From positions 1 to 64,000 of the forward strand of contig CAJTIR010000001.1 of assembly GCA_910576385.1 (NCBI GenBank): 64,000 nucleotides of DNA, in the 5' to 3' direction. Positions within the stretch are counted from its first letter, which is position 1. Each line of letters starts with the position of its first letter. A program made the translations under genes and the position numbers. The notes under the pieces are model-generated. The model was given only the letters and a program-made list of their open reading frames with translations, was not told where the DNA came from and did no database searches. This DNA comes from Lachnospiraceae bacterium (GTDB taxonomy: Bacteria; Bacillota; Clostridia; Lachnospirales; Lachnospiraceae). Positions 7,948 to 16,747 of the stretch are shown here, piece by piece.

Positions 7948-8916
7948 TTACCATTTTAAAAGAGCTGCGCCCCAAGTCAGTCCGGCGCCAAAACCGGATA
8001 AAAGGAGTAGATCGCCCTTGGTAAGCTTTCCAGCACGGTGTACTTCGTCCAGCAAAATGGGAATACTGGCAGCAGAAGTATTGCCGCAGCGGTCTACGTT
8101 TGAGGGAAATTTATCAAGAGGAAGTTTTAATTTCTTGGCAATGGATGATATAATGCGGTAATTTGCCTGATGAAGCAGATACCAGGTTATATCAGTAGGA
8201 GCCAGCCCAGTCTGTGCTAAAATCTCTTGAATACATTCTGGTTCTTTTTTTACCGCAAATTTAAATACCTCCTGGCCGTTCATATATAAGTAATCTGGAT
8301 TGGTATCAGTGGAAATATAGGGATTATTGTTAGAACGGCTTTTACACATCAGCACATTTGCCCCTGCTCCATTGGAACCTTGCAGGCTGGCGATGATTCC
8401 CTCCTCGGAGGCCTGTAAAACTGCAGCTCCGGCGCCATCACCGAAAAGTACACAGGTGGAACGATCGTTCCAGTCTATAATCTTGGAGAGTGTTTCCACA
8501 CCAATGATTAGTGCTGTCTGATAAATACCTGCCTGAAAATAAGCGTCCACTGTGTTTAAAGCAAAGAGGAAACCAGAACATGCAGCATTGATATCAAATG
8601 CGGCGGCATGAAAGGCACCCAGTTCCTTTTGCACCATACAGGCAGTACTTGGTGTTATAAAATCGGAGGAGACAGTGGCAACAATGATAAGATCAATTTC
8701 CTCCGGTGTTAAATTAGCATCGGCAAGGGCTGATTTTCCAGCGTTCACTGCCATAGATAATGTATTTTCTGTCTCAGAAGATACCAGATGACGTTCACAG
8801 ATTCCAGTACGGCTTTTAATCCATTCATCGCTGGTGTCCATAAGAGTAGAAAGATCGTCATTTGAAGCGGCTTTTTCTGGGAGATAGCTTCCAGTTCCAA
8901 TTATTTTTGCTCTCAT
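7948..8916 (-). CDS. fabH: beta-ketoacyl-ACP synthase III
   Basis: FabH starts fatty-acid synthesis by condensing acetyl-CoA or a branched acyl-CoA with malonyl-ACP. The catalytic triad is visible: Cys113 in NAACSGF, His249 in LLHQAN and Asn279 in CGNTSAAS. The length of 322 is standard and the start is the first ATG. It is not next to other fab genes, so it may be a second, specialised FabH. A FabT-type palindrome lies 22 bases upstream, suggesting lipid-responsive repression shared with the main fab cluster. Confidence 0.93.
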   Translation of the reverse strand: MRAKIIGTGSYLPEKAASNDDLSTLMDTSDEWIKSRTGICERHLVSSETENTLSMAVNAGKSALADANLTPEEIDLIIVATVSSDFITPSTACMVQKELGAFHAAAFDINAACSGFLFALNTVDAYFQAGIYQTALIIGVETLSKIIDWNDRSTCVLFGDGAGAAVLQASEEGIIASLQGSNGAGANVLMCKSRSNNNPYISTDTNPDYLYMNGQEVFKFAVKKEPECIQEILAQTGLAPTDITWYLLHQANYRIISSIAKKLKLPLDKFPSNVDRCGNTSAASIPILLDEVHRAGKLTKGDLLLLSGFGAGLTWGAALLKW

Positions 8917-8938
8917 AGTGAAATCCTATCCTTAATTG

Positions 8939-8951
8939 TTTGATTATCAAA
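8939..8951. promoter_or_regulatory. FabT-like operator
   Basis: TTTGATTATCAAA is a perfect palindrome identical to the centre of the FabT (MarR-type) box described in lactic acid bacteria. It lies just upstream of the fabH start. No FabT gene is in the window; the regulator would be encoded elsewhere. Confidence 0.6.
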
Positions 8952-9170
8952 ATAATTACATGTTTACTATAAACGCAGAAGGCAAATTTGTCAATGGAAA
9001 CTTTCTTTAGAGTTTTGCCATTTTTATTGGTCTGTCCTTATGGTTCCATAAATTAACCTGAGATGATAAAAAATTCACAACAGAAAAAGGTTGATTGACG
9101 ATAATTTTCTGCCAAAAATGAAATTAAAATCCGATATATTAATATATTGTACCATCAGGGAGGTGAAAAT

Positions 9171-9890
9171 GTGCAAATTGGTGTATGCGATGACCAAAAA
9201 GAAATACGAGAGATGATTATTGATAAAATAAAGAAGGTTTATCCAACAGAAAATATTATATCTTATAAATCAGGGCAGGAAGTGTTGGATGACTTACGCC
9301 TTCCAGATATCTTGTTTCTTGATATACAAATGCCAGAAATGGATGGTATGCAGGCAGCCAGAGAGCTTCGCAAACGGGATCGGCAGATGATCATTATTTT
9401 TGTGACTGTGGCACAAGATTATGTATTTCAGTCATTTGATGTCGGAGCATTTCATTATCTTGTCAAGCCGTTTAAAGATCAGAAATTTGCGGAAGTCTTA
9501 CAAAATGCTGTCAGGCAGTTTGAGGAAAGAAAAATAGAATGTGTGGAAGCGAAAAAAGAAACACCAAGCTTGATGGTAACGTCCAAAGGCGAACATATTA
9601 CGATTCCTTTGGAGGATATCGTATATGCAGAAGTATTCAACCGCAAAATAATCATCCATACATTGGATGCTGACATAGAATATTATGGGAAAATGAAAGA
9701 CCTGGAGAAAAAAGCTGGGGAAGATTTTTATCGTCCTCACAGAGCTTATCTTATCAATTTCAATTTTATTAGAAAATACAATGCGGCCATCATATATTTA
9801 AAAAAAGGCCAAGCTTTGATAGCCAAACAAAATTATCAGAATTTTGTCAAATCTTATTTAAGGTTTAATCAAAGAAAACGAAAGGGATAG
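9171..9890 (+). CDS. LytTR family response regulator
   Basis: An AgrA/VirR-like regulator of 239 residues. The receiver domain carries the acidic pair CDD near the start, the phosphoacceptor Asp in LFLDIQMPEMDG, and the conserved Lys in LVKPFK. It is followed by a LytTR DNA-binding domain (about 140-239) with LEDIVYAEVFNRKIIIHT and FYRPHRAYLINFNFI. The GTG at 9171 has GGAGGTGA five bases upstream and removes an unlikely eight-residue lead. The paired kinase starts ten bases downstream. No autoinducer peptide gene was found next to the pair. Confidence 0.92.
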   Translation: MQIGVCDDQKEIREMIIDKIKKVYPTENIISYKSGQEVLDDLRLPDILFLDIQMPEMDGMQAARELRKRDRQMIIIFVTVAQDYVFQSFDVGAFHYLVKPFKDQKFAEVLQNAVRQFEERKIECVEAKKETPSLMVTSKGEHITIPLEDIVYAEVFNRKIIIHTLDADIEYYGKMKDLEKKAGEDFYRPHRAYLINFNFIRKYNAAIIYLKKGQALIAKQNYQNFVKSYLRFNQRKRKG

Positions 9891-9899
9891 GGAACGAAG

Positions 9900-11369
9900 A
9901 TGGCGCCAGCAGAAATTTCCAGGATAGATATTATAATATCTTATGTGATGCCGATCGTGAATGGATTAATGAAAGGATATTGTTTTTATCGGTTTGTGAG
10001 TCCTTTTATGATTTCAAAAGATGTGGTAAATAGGAATTGTGTTTCAGAACATAGCAAATTATCTCTTTTAAATCCTTGGACCGTTGCTTTGATGCCTAAC
10101 TGTGTTTCAGGAAAAATGGGTGCGGCCTGCGGCAGCGCGGCATATTTTTTGACAATATTGTTGTTGTATACGATGCGGTTGTCTATGGATATTTATGTAA
10201 TATATGGTTTAGCCAGCCTTGCCATGTTTCTTGTAATTTGTCAGATGGATCAGAGAAACTACAAGCAAAAATTATTTCTTGTGGTGACATTTTTTTCTCT
10301 TAACTGGTTTGCAGCATCTATAGCAGAAATTCTATATGATTTTTTATATAATTCTGCAATGCAAACGAATTATATTCAGAACCATCCAGAACTTTCTTCT
10401 GTTGTCTATATTATAATGTGTATATGCGATCTAGGCATTGAATTTGTGTTTACTACCATTGAAATATGGCAGGTTATGAGAGTCTATAGCAATAAGAGAG
10501 AGGAAATGGAAAAAAAAGAATTGGTTATGCTGGTGCTTCCCTCAATCATGGGTGTGATCGGATATGAAATCATGCGGTACTATCGCATGTTTTATGTTTT
10601 AAATACAGGAAAGTTAGAGAAGACATATGACAGATTGACATTATTATTCTGTGTAGTATCATCTATTACAATTATCGTGGTTATCATGTTGTATCAGGGT
10701 ATCAAGGCAAAGCAAAAAGAGGCTCAGCAGGCAAAACTTCTTGTCACACAGATTGACAGCATCAGGAGGCATATTGAACAGGTGGAAGATCTCTATCATC
10801 ATATCCGCAGTATCAAACATGATATGACAAATCACATCCTTACATTGGAAAAGCTTTATGAGGGGAGTAAAATAGAAGAAGCTGAAAGGTACAGTAAAAA
10901 TATAAAGATGGAGCTTGCCCAAATGACAGGTGAGATAGAAAGTGGGAATCCAGTAACCAATGTGATTTTACAGGAGTTTGCAAAGGAGGCAGAGAATAGA
11001 GGAATTTTGTTCCATTCAGAATATTATTACCCTGTGGATTCTAATATTGATGCCTTTGATATCAGCGTAATAGTAAATAATGGTTTGCAAAATGCGATGG
11101 AACATGCGAGCGGAGGAAAGGAGAAACGAATATCCATCGTATCTTATCAAAGGAATAACGCCTATATTATAGAAATCTGCAACAGTTTTATCGGAACGCT
11201 ACAATGGGATCCAGAAAGTGGGCTTCCGCTCACATCAAAAGAAAAGACAGATGGGCATGGATATGGGCTGCTCAATATCCGCTGTGTGGCAGAAAAATAT
11301 GCTGGCGACTTAGATATAACATTAAAAGATGGAGAATTTTGTCTCTGTATTATGTTGATGATAGAATGA
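9900..11369 (+). CDS. GHKL sensor histidine kinase (AgrC-like)
   Basis: The N-terminal 250 residues contain about six hydrophobic segments. A coiled linker and a phosphorylation region follow, with His in RSIKHDMTNH. The C-terminal GHKL ATPase has the N-box VNNGLQNAMEHAS and the G-box GHGYGLLNI. It forms a pair with the LytTR regulator directly upstream. Membrane sensor kinases of this type commonly sense peptides or envelope signals; the ligand is unknown. The gene ends 60 bases before the split amidase. Confidence 0.9.
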   Translation: MAPAEISRIDIIISYVMPIVNGLMKGYCFYRFVSPFMISKDVVNRNCVSEHSKLSLLNPWTVALMPNCVSGKMGAACGSAAYFLTILLLYTMRLSMDIYVIYGLASLAMFLVICQMDQRNYKQKLFLVVTFFSLNWFAASIAEILYDFLYNSAMQTNYIQNHPELSSVVYIIMCICDLGIEFVFTTIEIWQVMRVYSNKREEMEKKELVMLVLPSIMGVIGYEIMRYYRMFYVLNTGKLEKTYDRLTLLFCVVSSITIIVVIMLYQGIKAKQKEAQQAKLLVTQIDSIRRHIEQVEDLYHHIRSIKHDMTNHILTLEKLYEGSKIEEAERYSKNIKMELAQMTGEIESGNPVTNVILQEFAKEAENRGILFHSEYYYPVDSNIDAFDISVIVNNGLQNAMEHASGGKEKRISIVSYQRNNAYIIEICNSFIGTLQWDPESGLPLTSKEKTDGHGYGLLNIRCVAEKYAGDLDITLKDGEFCLCIMLMIE

Positions 11370-11429
11370 TGTCAGACGAACGATTTTATTTCCTCAGCAT
11401 AGTATAAAAGAAAAAATTATGGAGGAGCT

Positions 11430-11486
11430 ATGGCTGCGACAATTATTTTGGATGCTGGGCACGGGGGACGTCAGTTGCGCAGGTAA
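11430..11486 (+). pseudogene. 5' fragment of split N-acetylmuramoyl-L-alanine amidase
   Basis: A strong ribosome site (GGAGGAG) precedes ATG and the first codons of an Amidase_3 enzyme, MAATIILDAGHGG, which includes the first zinc-ligand histidine (His11). The frame then enters foreign DNA and stops after 18 codons. The missing part lies 17.4 kb downstream at 28867-29592. The break falls between the CAC and GG of the HGG motif. Confidence 0.9.
11455..11481. other. left attachment junction (attL) of the serine-integrase element
   Basis: Amidase sequence continues to CACGG (11460-11464). The element side then reads GGACGTCAGTTGCGCA (11466-11481), which is the reverse complement of the pattern TGCGCANNNNACNTCC found at the right junction. 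The pair forms the dyad arms expected of a large serine recombinase attP, with the shared core CACGG at the crossover. Confidence 0.8.
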
Positions 11487-11682
11487 AAAAATAATAAAAT
11501 ATACGAAGAAAGTGAGCTGCTGTACTTGTATCAAATGAAACATGTGTGACTGAATGGAGTGAACAGTAACAAATAGGTAAGAGAGGACAAGCTTTCGATT
11601 TGATAAGCTGAAATAAGGTTGCTGAAAGCGGATGCAGAGGTTATAATAAAGATAAACCTGTTACAAGAAAGAGGGTGATTGT

Positions 11683-12498
11683 TTGAGTGATGCAGTAAAG
11701 ATGAATGGTGAGGAAGAAAATTTAGAGCTGTTGGAAGGATTTACCCTTCTGGATGACGAGTTTATGACAATCGTGTTTGACAGGAACACAGAGGCAACGG
11801 AGCTTCTCTTAAATATTATTCTTGGCAGGAACGATATGGAAGTCACGGAAGTGGTGGCGCAGAGGGAATACAAAAATCCAGTCACAGGAGGCCGTTCCAT
11901 TAAACTCGATATTTATGCCAAGGGTTCTGACGGAAAAGTGTATGATATTGAGGTACAAAATGAGAATGCTGGGGCAGACGTTCACAGAGCCAGGTTTCAC
12001 AGCAGTATGTTAGATACGAAGATGCTGAAAGAAAAGCAGAAATTCAAAGAACTTCATGAATCCTATGTAATATTCATTACAAAGAATGACTATATGAAAC
12101 TGGGATTGCCGCTATACCATGTGGAAAGGACGATACAAGAATCAGGGGCGTTATTTGGGGATGGCGCGCATATTATTTATGTGAATGGCAGCTATAAAAA
12201 TGATAGTGACCCCGTAGGGAAACTGATGCATGATTTCCGCTGTACAAGTGCAGTCGATATGTTTTATCAGGAACTTGCAAAGTCAGTAAAGCATTTCAAA
12301 GAGACGGAAGGAGGCCGAAACCAAATGAGTAAGGCAATGGAGGAAAGAATTAACAGAGAAAAAGACAAGGAAAGAATTGATTGTTCATATGAATATATAA
12401 AAAATCTTATGGAAGCCATGAAGATGACAGCAGAGCAGGCAATGTCTATTTTAAAAATCCCAGATGCGGATAGGACTGTTTTATCCAAAAGATTTTAG
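11683..12498 (+). CDS. Rpn-family PD-(D/E)XK nuclease (transposase-like)
   Basis: A 271-residue protein of the Rpn/PD-(D/E)XK nuclease family transposase group. The nuclease core is seen as KLDIYAKGSDGKVYDIEVQ, with Asp and the ExQ variant of ExK, at about residues 73-91. The C-terminal 60 residues form a charged helix (MEERINREKDKERI) and a short helical tail that is repeated downstream. The start is TTG, with GAGGGTGA upstream. Family members promote RecA-independent recombination; the role here is unproven. It is the first gene of the element after attL. Confidence 0.82.
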   Translation: MSDAVKMNGEEENLELLEGFTLLDDEFMTIVFDRNTEATELLLNIILGRNDMEVTEVVAQREYKNPVTGGRSIKLDIYAKGSDGKVYDIEVQNENAGADVHRARFHSSMLDTKMLKEKQKFKELHESYVIFITKNDYMKLGLPLYHVERTIQESGALFGDGAHIIYVNGSYKNDSDPVGKLMHDFRCTSAVDMFYQELAKSVKHFKETEGGRNQMSKAMEERINREKDKERIDCSYEYIKNLMEAMKMTAEQAMSILKIPDADRTVLSKRF

Positions 12499-12880
12499 TG
12501 GTGGAAAGGAATTGAAACCAAGTGAGTAAGGCAATGGAGGAAAGGATCAACAGAGAAAAAGACAAGGAAAGAATTGAAATATTGTTTGGTGTAGTTGAGG
12601 ATTTAATGGAAGCTATGAAGATAACGGCAGAGCAGGCAATGTCCCTCATAAAAATTTCAGATGAGGATAAAGTTGTTTTATCCAAGAGATTTAGTAATGG
12701 AAAGGAAATCGGAACCAAGTGAGCAAGACAATGGAGGAAAGAAATAACAGGGAAAGAATTGAATGGTCGTATGAACACATAAAAAATCTTATGGAGGCTA
12801 TGAAGATAACGGCAGAGCAGGCAATGTCTATTTTAAAAATCCCAGATGCAGATAGGACTATTTTATCCAAAAGATTTTAG
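12325..12880 (+). repeat. three tandem copies of the Rpn gene tail, 197-bp period
   Basis: The segment beginning RTGAGYAAGRCAATGGAGG and ending in ATCCAARAGATTTAG occurs at 12325-12498, 12522-12694 and 12719-12880, each exactly 197 bases after the last. The first copy is the real gene end, the second keeps an open frame, and the third has stops. Divergence between copies (deletions and about 15% substitutions by eye) shows the triplication is not recent. Confidence 0.85.
12522..12722 (+). pseudogene. duplicated Rpn C-terminal fragment
   Basis: A GTG-started open frame of 66 residues that copies the C-terminal helical tail of the Rpn protein (MEERINREKDKERIE, AMKITAEQAM). It lacks the nuclease core and has only a weak ribosome site. 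It is the second unit of the tandem repeat. Expression as a separate small protein is possible because some rpn genes make internal C-terminal products, but this copy looks like repeat debris. Confidence 0.55.
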
Positions 12881-12928
12881 CAATTATTGAGAAAAAGAGC
12901 GATATATGGAATAAAATTAAGATATTTA

Positions 12929-12957
12929 GGCGGGTCAGTGATGGCTCGTCTTTTTTT
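12929..12957 (+). terminator. Rho-independent terminator
   Basis: GGCGGGTCA and TGGCTCGTC pair through G-U wobbles around GTGA, followed by seven T residues. It ends the Rpn transcript. A close relative lies at 24602-24630 in the same element. Confidence 0.8.
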
Positions 12958-13100
12958 GTATACCAAAGACACCTCATCATATCCTATGAGGCATGTGTGC
13001 CATTTTGTGTGTCATAAGTTATCAACAGTTTTACAATACATAGCCATTTCTCATAAAAAGGAGTGGCTATTAAATTTTCCAAAGGAAGGAGGAAACCGAA

Positions 13101-13928
13101 ATGGCGAAATGCAGGGTAATCGCCATCACAAACCAAAAAGGTGGAACAGGAAAGACCACAACCACGGTCAACCTGGGCATTGGTTTAGCGAATGAGGGGA
13201 AGAAGGTACTGCTTGTGGATGCAGACCCTCAAGGGGATTTGACAACCTCTTTAGGATGGACAGACCAGGATAGTTTGCCTGTCACACTGTCAACACAGAT
13301 GGAACGGGCAATCCGTGACGAGCCAATCAATTTGCAGGAAGGGATTTTACACCATGAAGAGGGGGTAGACCTAATCCCAGCGAATATTGAGTTGTCCGGC
13401 ATGGAAATGACGATGGTAAATGCCATGAGCAGGGAGTTTACCATGAAATCTTATCTCGGCGGGCTGAAAAAAGAGTATGAGTATATCCTGATTGACTGTA
13501 TGCCAAGCCTGGGAATGCTGACGATCAATGCGCTTGCGGCAGCGGACAGCGTAATTGTCCCCGTACAAGCCCATTACCTGCCCTTAAAGGGAATGACGCA
13601 GCTTATAAAGACCATTGGCAAGGTACAGCGGCAGATTAACCCTGGCTTAAAGGTAGATGGGGTATTGCTGACACTGGCGGATATGAGGACAAACCTTGCC
13701 CGTGCCACAGCCGACAGCCTGAAGCAGAATTATGGGAGGGTAATCAAAGTCTACCAGACCATCATCCCAGTGGCAGTGAAGGCAGCGGAAACCAGCGCAG
13801 CAGGGCAGAGTATTTATAGTTATGACAAACACAGTGCAGCGGCAAAGGCATATGAAGCATTTACTAGGGAGGTGATACGGGATGGCGAAAAACAGCGGCA
13901 TAAAACTGAATCTTCCCTCAGTCGATGA
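13101..13928 (+). CDS. parA: ParA/Soj family ATPase
   Basis: A deviant Walker A (KGGTGKTTT at residues 13-21), the LLVDADPQGD Walker A' region and ILIDCMPS Walker B identify a ParA-type partition ATPase of 275 residues. AAAGGAGG precedes the ATG. In Tn1549-like elements a ParA-ParB pair sits at this point and probably helps maintain the circular form. The downstream parB overlaps by 47 bases, so the two are translated together. Confidence 0.93.
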   Translation: MAKCRVIAITNQKGGTGKTTTTVNLGIGLANEGKKVLLVDADPQGDLTTSLGWTDQDSLPVTLSTQMERAIRDEPINLQEGILHHEEGVDLIPANIELSGMEMTMVNAMSREFTMKSYLGGLKKEYEYILIDCMPSLGMLTINALAAADSVIVPVQAHYLPLKGMTQLIKTIGKVQRQINPGLKVDGVLLTLADMRTNLARATADSLKQNYGRVIKVYQTIIPVAVKAAETSAAGQSIYSYDKHSAAAKAYEAFTREVIRDGEKQRHKTESSLSR

Positions 13929-14469
13929 CCTGTTCAGCACACAGGAGCAACGGGACGAGGAAAGCAGGGAATCCATTCAGGACATTCCCATTGGGGAAAT
14001 CACTGACTTTCCAAATCATCCATTTCAGGTGAAGATGGATGAAAGCATGATGGATATGGCAGAAAGCGTAAAGCAGTATGGAGTGTTAGTGCCAGCTCTG
14101 GTGAGGGAAAAAACAGGGGGCGGCTATGAGATGATAGCTGGACACAGGCGGAAAATGGCAAGCGAGCTGGCAGGGAAAAAAGAAATGCCATGCATCATCC
14201 GAAATGTGACAGAGGATGAAGCAGTGCTGATAATGGTCGACTCAAACCTGCAAAGAGAGGAAATCCTGCCATCAGAAAAAGCCTTTGCCTATAAGATGAA
14301 GTTGGAAGCAATGAATAGGCAAGGGAAGCGTACAGACTTAACTTCGACACCATCGGTGGCAAAGTTCCGAACAAATGAAACTTTGGCAAAAGAAGTGGGC
14401 GAAAGTAGAGAAACAATCCGCCGTTATATCCGCCTAACAGAACTCGTTACAAGGGTACAATTATGGTAA
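13882..14469 (+). pseudogene. parB: truncated ParB/Noc-like partition protein
   Basis: The N-terminus is a good ParB nuclease-like domain: IPIGEITDFPNHPF, then the ParB box AGHRRKMASELAG, then the start of the helix-turn-helix (LAKEVGESRETIRRYIRLTEL). After about residue 188 the sequence changes abruptly to an unrelated reading of a downstream gene and stops at 195. Intact proteins are around 300 residues, so the dimerisation end is gone. The break point, near 14445-14455, is a deletion junction. Confidence 0.85.
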
Positions 14470-15067
14470 TGGATATATTAAGTGGGCAAAAAACAATTAC
14501 GGGGGCTACACTGCGGCAGGGGCTGTTGAATTTTCTGAGATGATGGCAAAGAAAATGGGATGGAAAAGCTATGGGGACAAACAGTATGTCCCCCATGTCC
14601 TTCAGTATTATGCTTTTGGCAGAATCCCAGCCGGAACCGGAAACCAGGCAATCGTGCAGGTGGCGCTTACCCAGGAAGGGAACAGCGGAGACACCTATTG
14701 GAGCTGGTACGGATTTGGAAGCCGTGTGGAGTGGTGCGCTTGTTTCGTGTCGTGGTGTGGGGAACAATGCGGCTATTTAGAAAGCGGTGTAATTCCCAAA
14801 TTTTCCCTTTGTTCCGATGGTGCGAAATGGTTCCAGACGAAAGGCCAGTTTCAAGATGGCAGCTATGTCCCAGCGGCAGGTGACATCATCTTTTTTGACT
14901 GGAAAACCGATGGAACAATCGACCATGTGGGGATTGTGGAGAATGTGGCAGATGGCGTGGTGCATACCGTGGAAGGGAACAGTAAGGATAAAGTGGCAAA
15001 GCGCAGTTATCCTTTGGGAGATAGTAGAATCTATGGATATGGTATAACGAAATTTGAAAATAAGTAG
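14450..15067 (+). pseudogene. CHAP-domain cell-wall hydrolase, N-terminally truncated
   Basis: The frame reads YNYGNGYIKWAKNNYGGYTA from the deletion junction and continues into a complete CHAP amidase/endopeptidase domain. The domain has Cys in WCACFVSWC, His in DHVGIVE and Asn in EGNSKD. This is the C-terminal half of the conjugation-associated lysozyme-CHAP protein of Tn1549/Tn916-like elements; the lysozyme half and signal sequence were lost with the deletion. Translation could start at the ATG at 14540, giving 175 residues without export signal. It is probably not functional as a conjugation hydrolase. Confidence 0.8.
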
Positions 15068-15365
15068 CATGGAATGAGATGAATAATCAATACAAAGGTA
15101 TTCATTGAGACGCAAATTTAGCAAAGGAATGTTAAATCAATGGATACCTGAGGATTGATATAAAAATATGTATTTATTATTGTACATAGGTACTATTCTA
15201 TATTGAATTGTTGGACATAGAGTGATAAAATTTTTTGAAAATGGTATGTACCAAACCATATATTGGGGAATGTTTTCAGAGAAATAATATTGTTATATGA
15301 AGTCATGTTTTGATGAATAAAGACAATAAAATATATTTCTGATATTTTCAGATTGGAGGAGAGTT

Positions 15366-15896
15366 ATGATGCAATATGATGAGCAATTTTTCAATAAGCT
15401 TTATACAGATTCCTATGTTCTCCTTAAAAAATATGTTTTCAGTAAAATTGACAGCAATGAAGCAGAAGATATTTTGCAGGAAACATATTACCAGGCATAT
15501 AGGAATGTAAATATTTTAAAAGAGCATCCGAATCCTACGGGATGGCTTATGCTTACATGTAAAAATATATTGAAAAAACATATTGCAAAAAATAAGAAAG
15601 AGTTGGATAAAACATATATTGGGGCTACAGAGGATTTGATAAATAATATGCCAGCAGTGGATGATTATGATTGGGTATATATGGAAGAGTTAAAAAAAAT
15701 CCTGTCAGATGATACATATTACCTTCTTGTAAAAAAATATGTGGAAGGATATTCCGTGGAAGAACTGGCAAAGCAGCTTAATATTACAGACGGAGCCTGC
15801 AAAATGAGATTGAAGCGGGCAAAAAAGGAAGCCAGAAAAAAAATAAAAATTTTAATTTTGGCATTACTTTTTTCCGTTTTTAAGGATTATATATAA
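15366..15896 (+). CDS. ECF-like RNA polymerase sigma factor
   Basis: A small sigma-70 protein of 176 residues. Region 2 shows NEAEDILQETYYQAYRN (about 29-45) and region 4 shows YSVEELAKQLNITDGACKMRLKRAKKEARKK (helix-turn-helix, about 129-160). GGAGGAGAG precedes the ATG. A membrane protein with anti-sigma features starts 14 bases downstream, so this is a sigma/anti-sigma operon that would respond to an envelope signal. The exported proteins that follow are likely regulon members. The short hydrophobic C-terminus (ILILALLFSVF) is unusual. Confidence 0.88.
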   Translation: MMQYDEQFFNKLYTDSYVLLKKYVFSKIDSNEAEDILQETYYQAYRNVNILKEHPNPTGWLMLTCKNILKKHIAKNKKELDKTYIGATEDLINNMPAVDDYDWVYMEELKKILSDDTYYLLVKKYVEGYSVEELAKQLNITDGACKMRLKRAKKEARKKIKILILALLFSVFKDYI

Positions 15897-15910
15897 TAGG
15901 AGGCTCCCAA

Positions 15911-16747
15911 ATGGCAGAAAAAAATAGAAATGAAGTGGAAAAATTAAAGTACCACCTTAGTATATTACTTGATGCTGAGGTTAGCCGCACAGCAGAAGAA
16001 ATAGATATCCGCAAAATAGAAAGAATCCTGGAAATGATAGAAATGTGTGGGAATCATGCGAAAGAAAATGATATTGATAAATTTACAGAAAATTTTAATC
16101 GTAAATATCATACATCAATAAAGGCAGTGAAAAAGTCCCGAAAAAATAGAATTATGTCACGATTCTTAAGGATAGCGTCATGTTTTATATTATTCGTATT
16201 CCTTTTTTGTGGGATGGAATTGGTAGCTGTAAAAGCATTTGATTTTTCAATCATACAATTCATCAGGGTATCTGCCAACCGATTGGTATTTCAGGTAGAA
16301 GACCATAAAACCTCTGGAAAAACAGATGCAGTATCTTTTGAGGGTAATCTGGATTATGAAAGCTTGTCAGAGATGCTTAACATTAGTTTTCTCGTGCCTG
16401 AACAGGGGATTTCTGAAACCTTGGAATTGGAAGACGTGGAATATAGTGAATTTTCAGATAGTATTTCTGCTACCTATCAGGATAGTGAATCATATGTTGT
16501 ATGGGAAATTATCCTGCCGTCTGGTCAGGGTACCATAGACCTTAACACACAGGATCTTCAGACAGTAGATGCAGATCTGACTGTAGGGGATAAGAGAGTT
16601 TCTGTTTACAATGTAAAGGCAGATGACAAGGAAGTATATACGATAACATTTGTATATAAAGACATACTTTATGTATTAGAGTCTGATCTTTCATTGGAAA
16701 GAATTGTAACAATCATAAAGGAGGCAAAGGAAGTAAATGAAAATTAA
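15911..16747 (+). CDS. putative membrane anti-sigma factor
   Basis: A 278-residue protein with an acidic, helical N-terminal cytoplasmic part, one membrane segment (about residues 84-107, FLRIASCFILFVFLFCGMEL) and a C-terminal extracytoplasmic domain of about 170 residues resembling DUF4367-type sensors. It overlaps the next gene by 11 bases and is tightly linked to the sigma factor gene. Topology and position support an anti-sigma role; there is no zinc-binding HxxxCxxC motif, so it is not a ZAS-type anti-sigma. Confidence 0.65.
   Translation: MAEKNRNEVEKLKYHLSILLDAEVSRTAEEIDIRKIERILEMIEMCGNHAKENDIDKFTENFNRKYHTSIKAVKKSRKNRIMSRFLRIASCFILFVFLFCGMELVAVKAFDFSIIQFIRVSANRLVFQVEDHKTSGKTDAVSFEGNLDYESLSEMLNISFLVPEQGISETLELEDVEYSEFSDSISATYQDSESYVVWEIILPSGQGTIDLNTQDLQTVDADLTVGDKRVSVYNVKADDKEVYTITFVYKDILYVLESDLSLERIVTIIKEAKEVNEN

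Noticed and set aside
12325-12880. CRISPR-like array
   Set aside because: Only three copies, about 175 bases each and coding-derived; no spacer pattern or cas genes.
14540-15067. Complete CHAP hydrolase gene starting at 14540
   Set aside because: Reading is open upstream to the deletion junction and lacks the export signal and lysozyme domain, so it is a truncated gene and not a native start.
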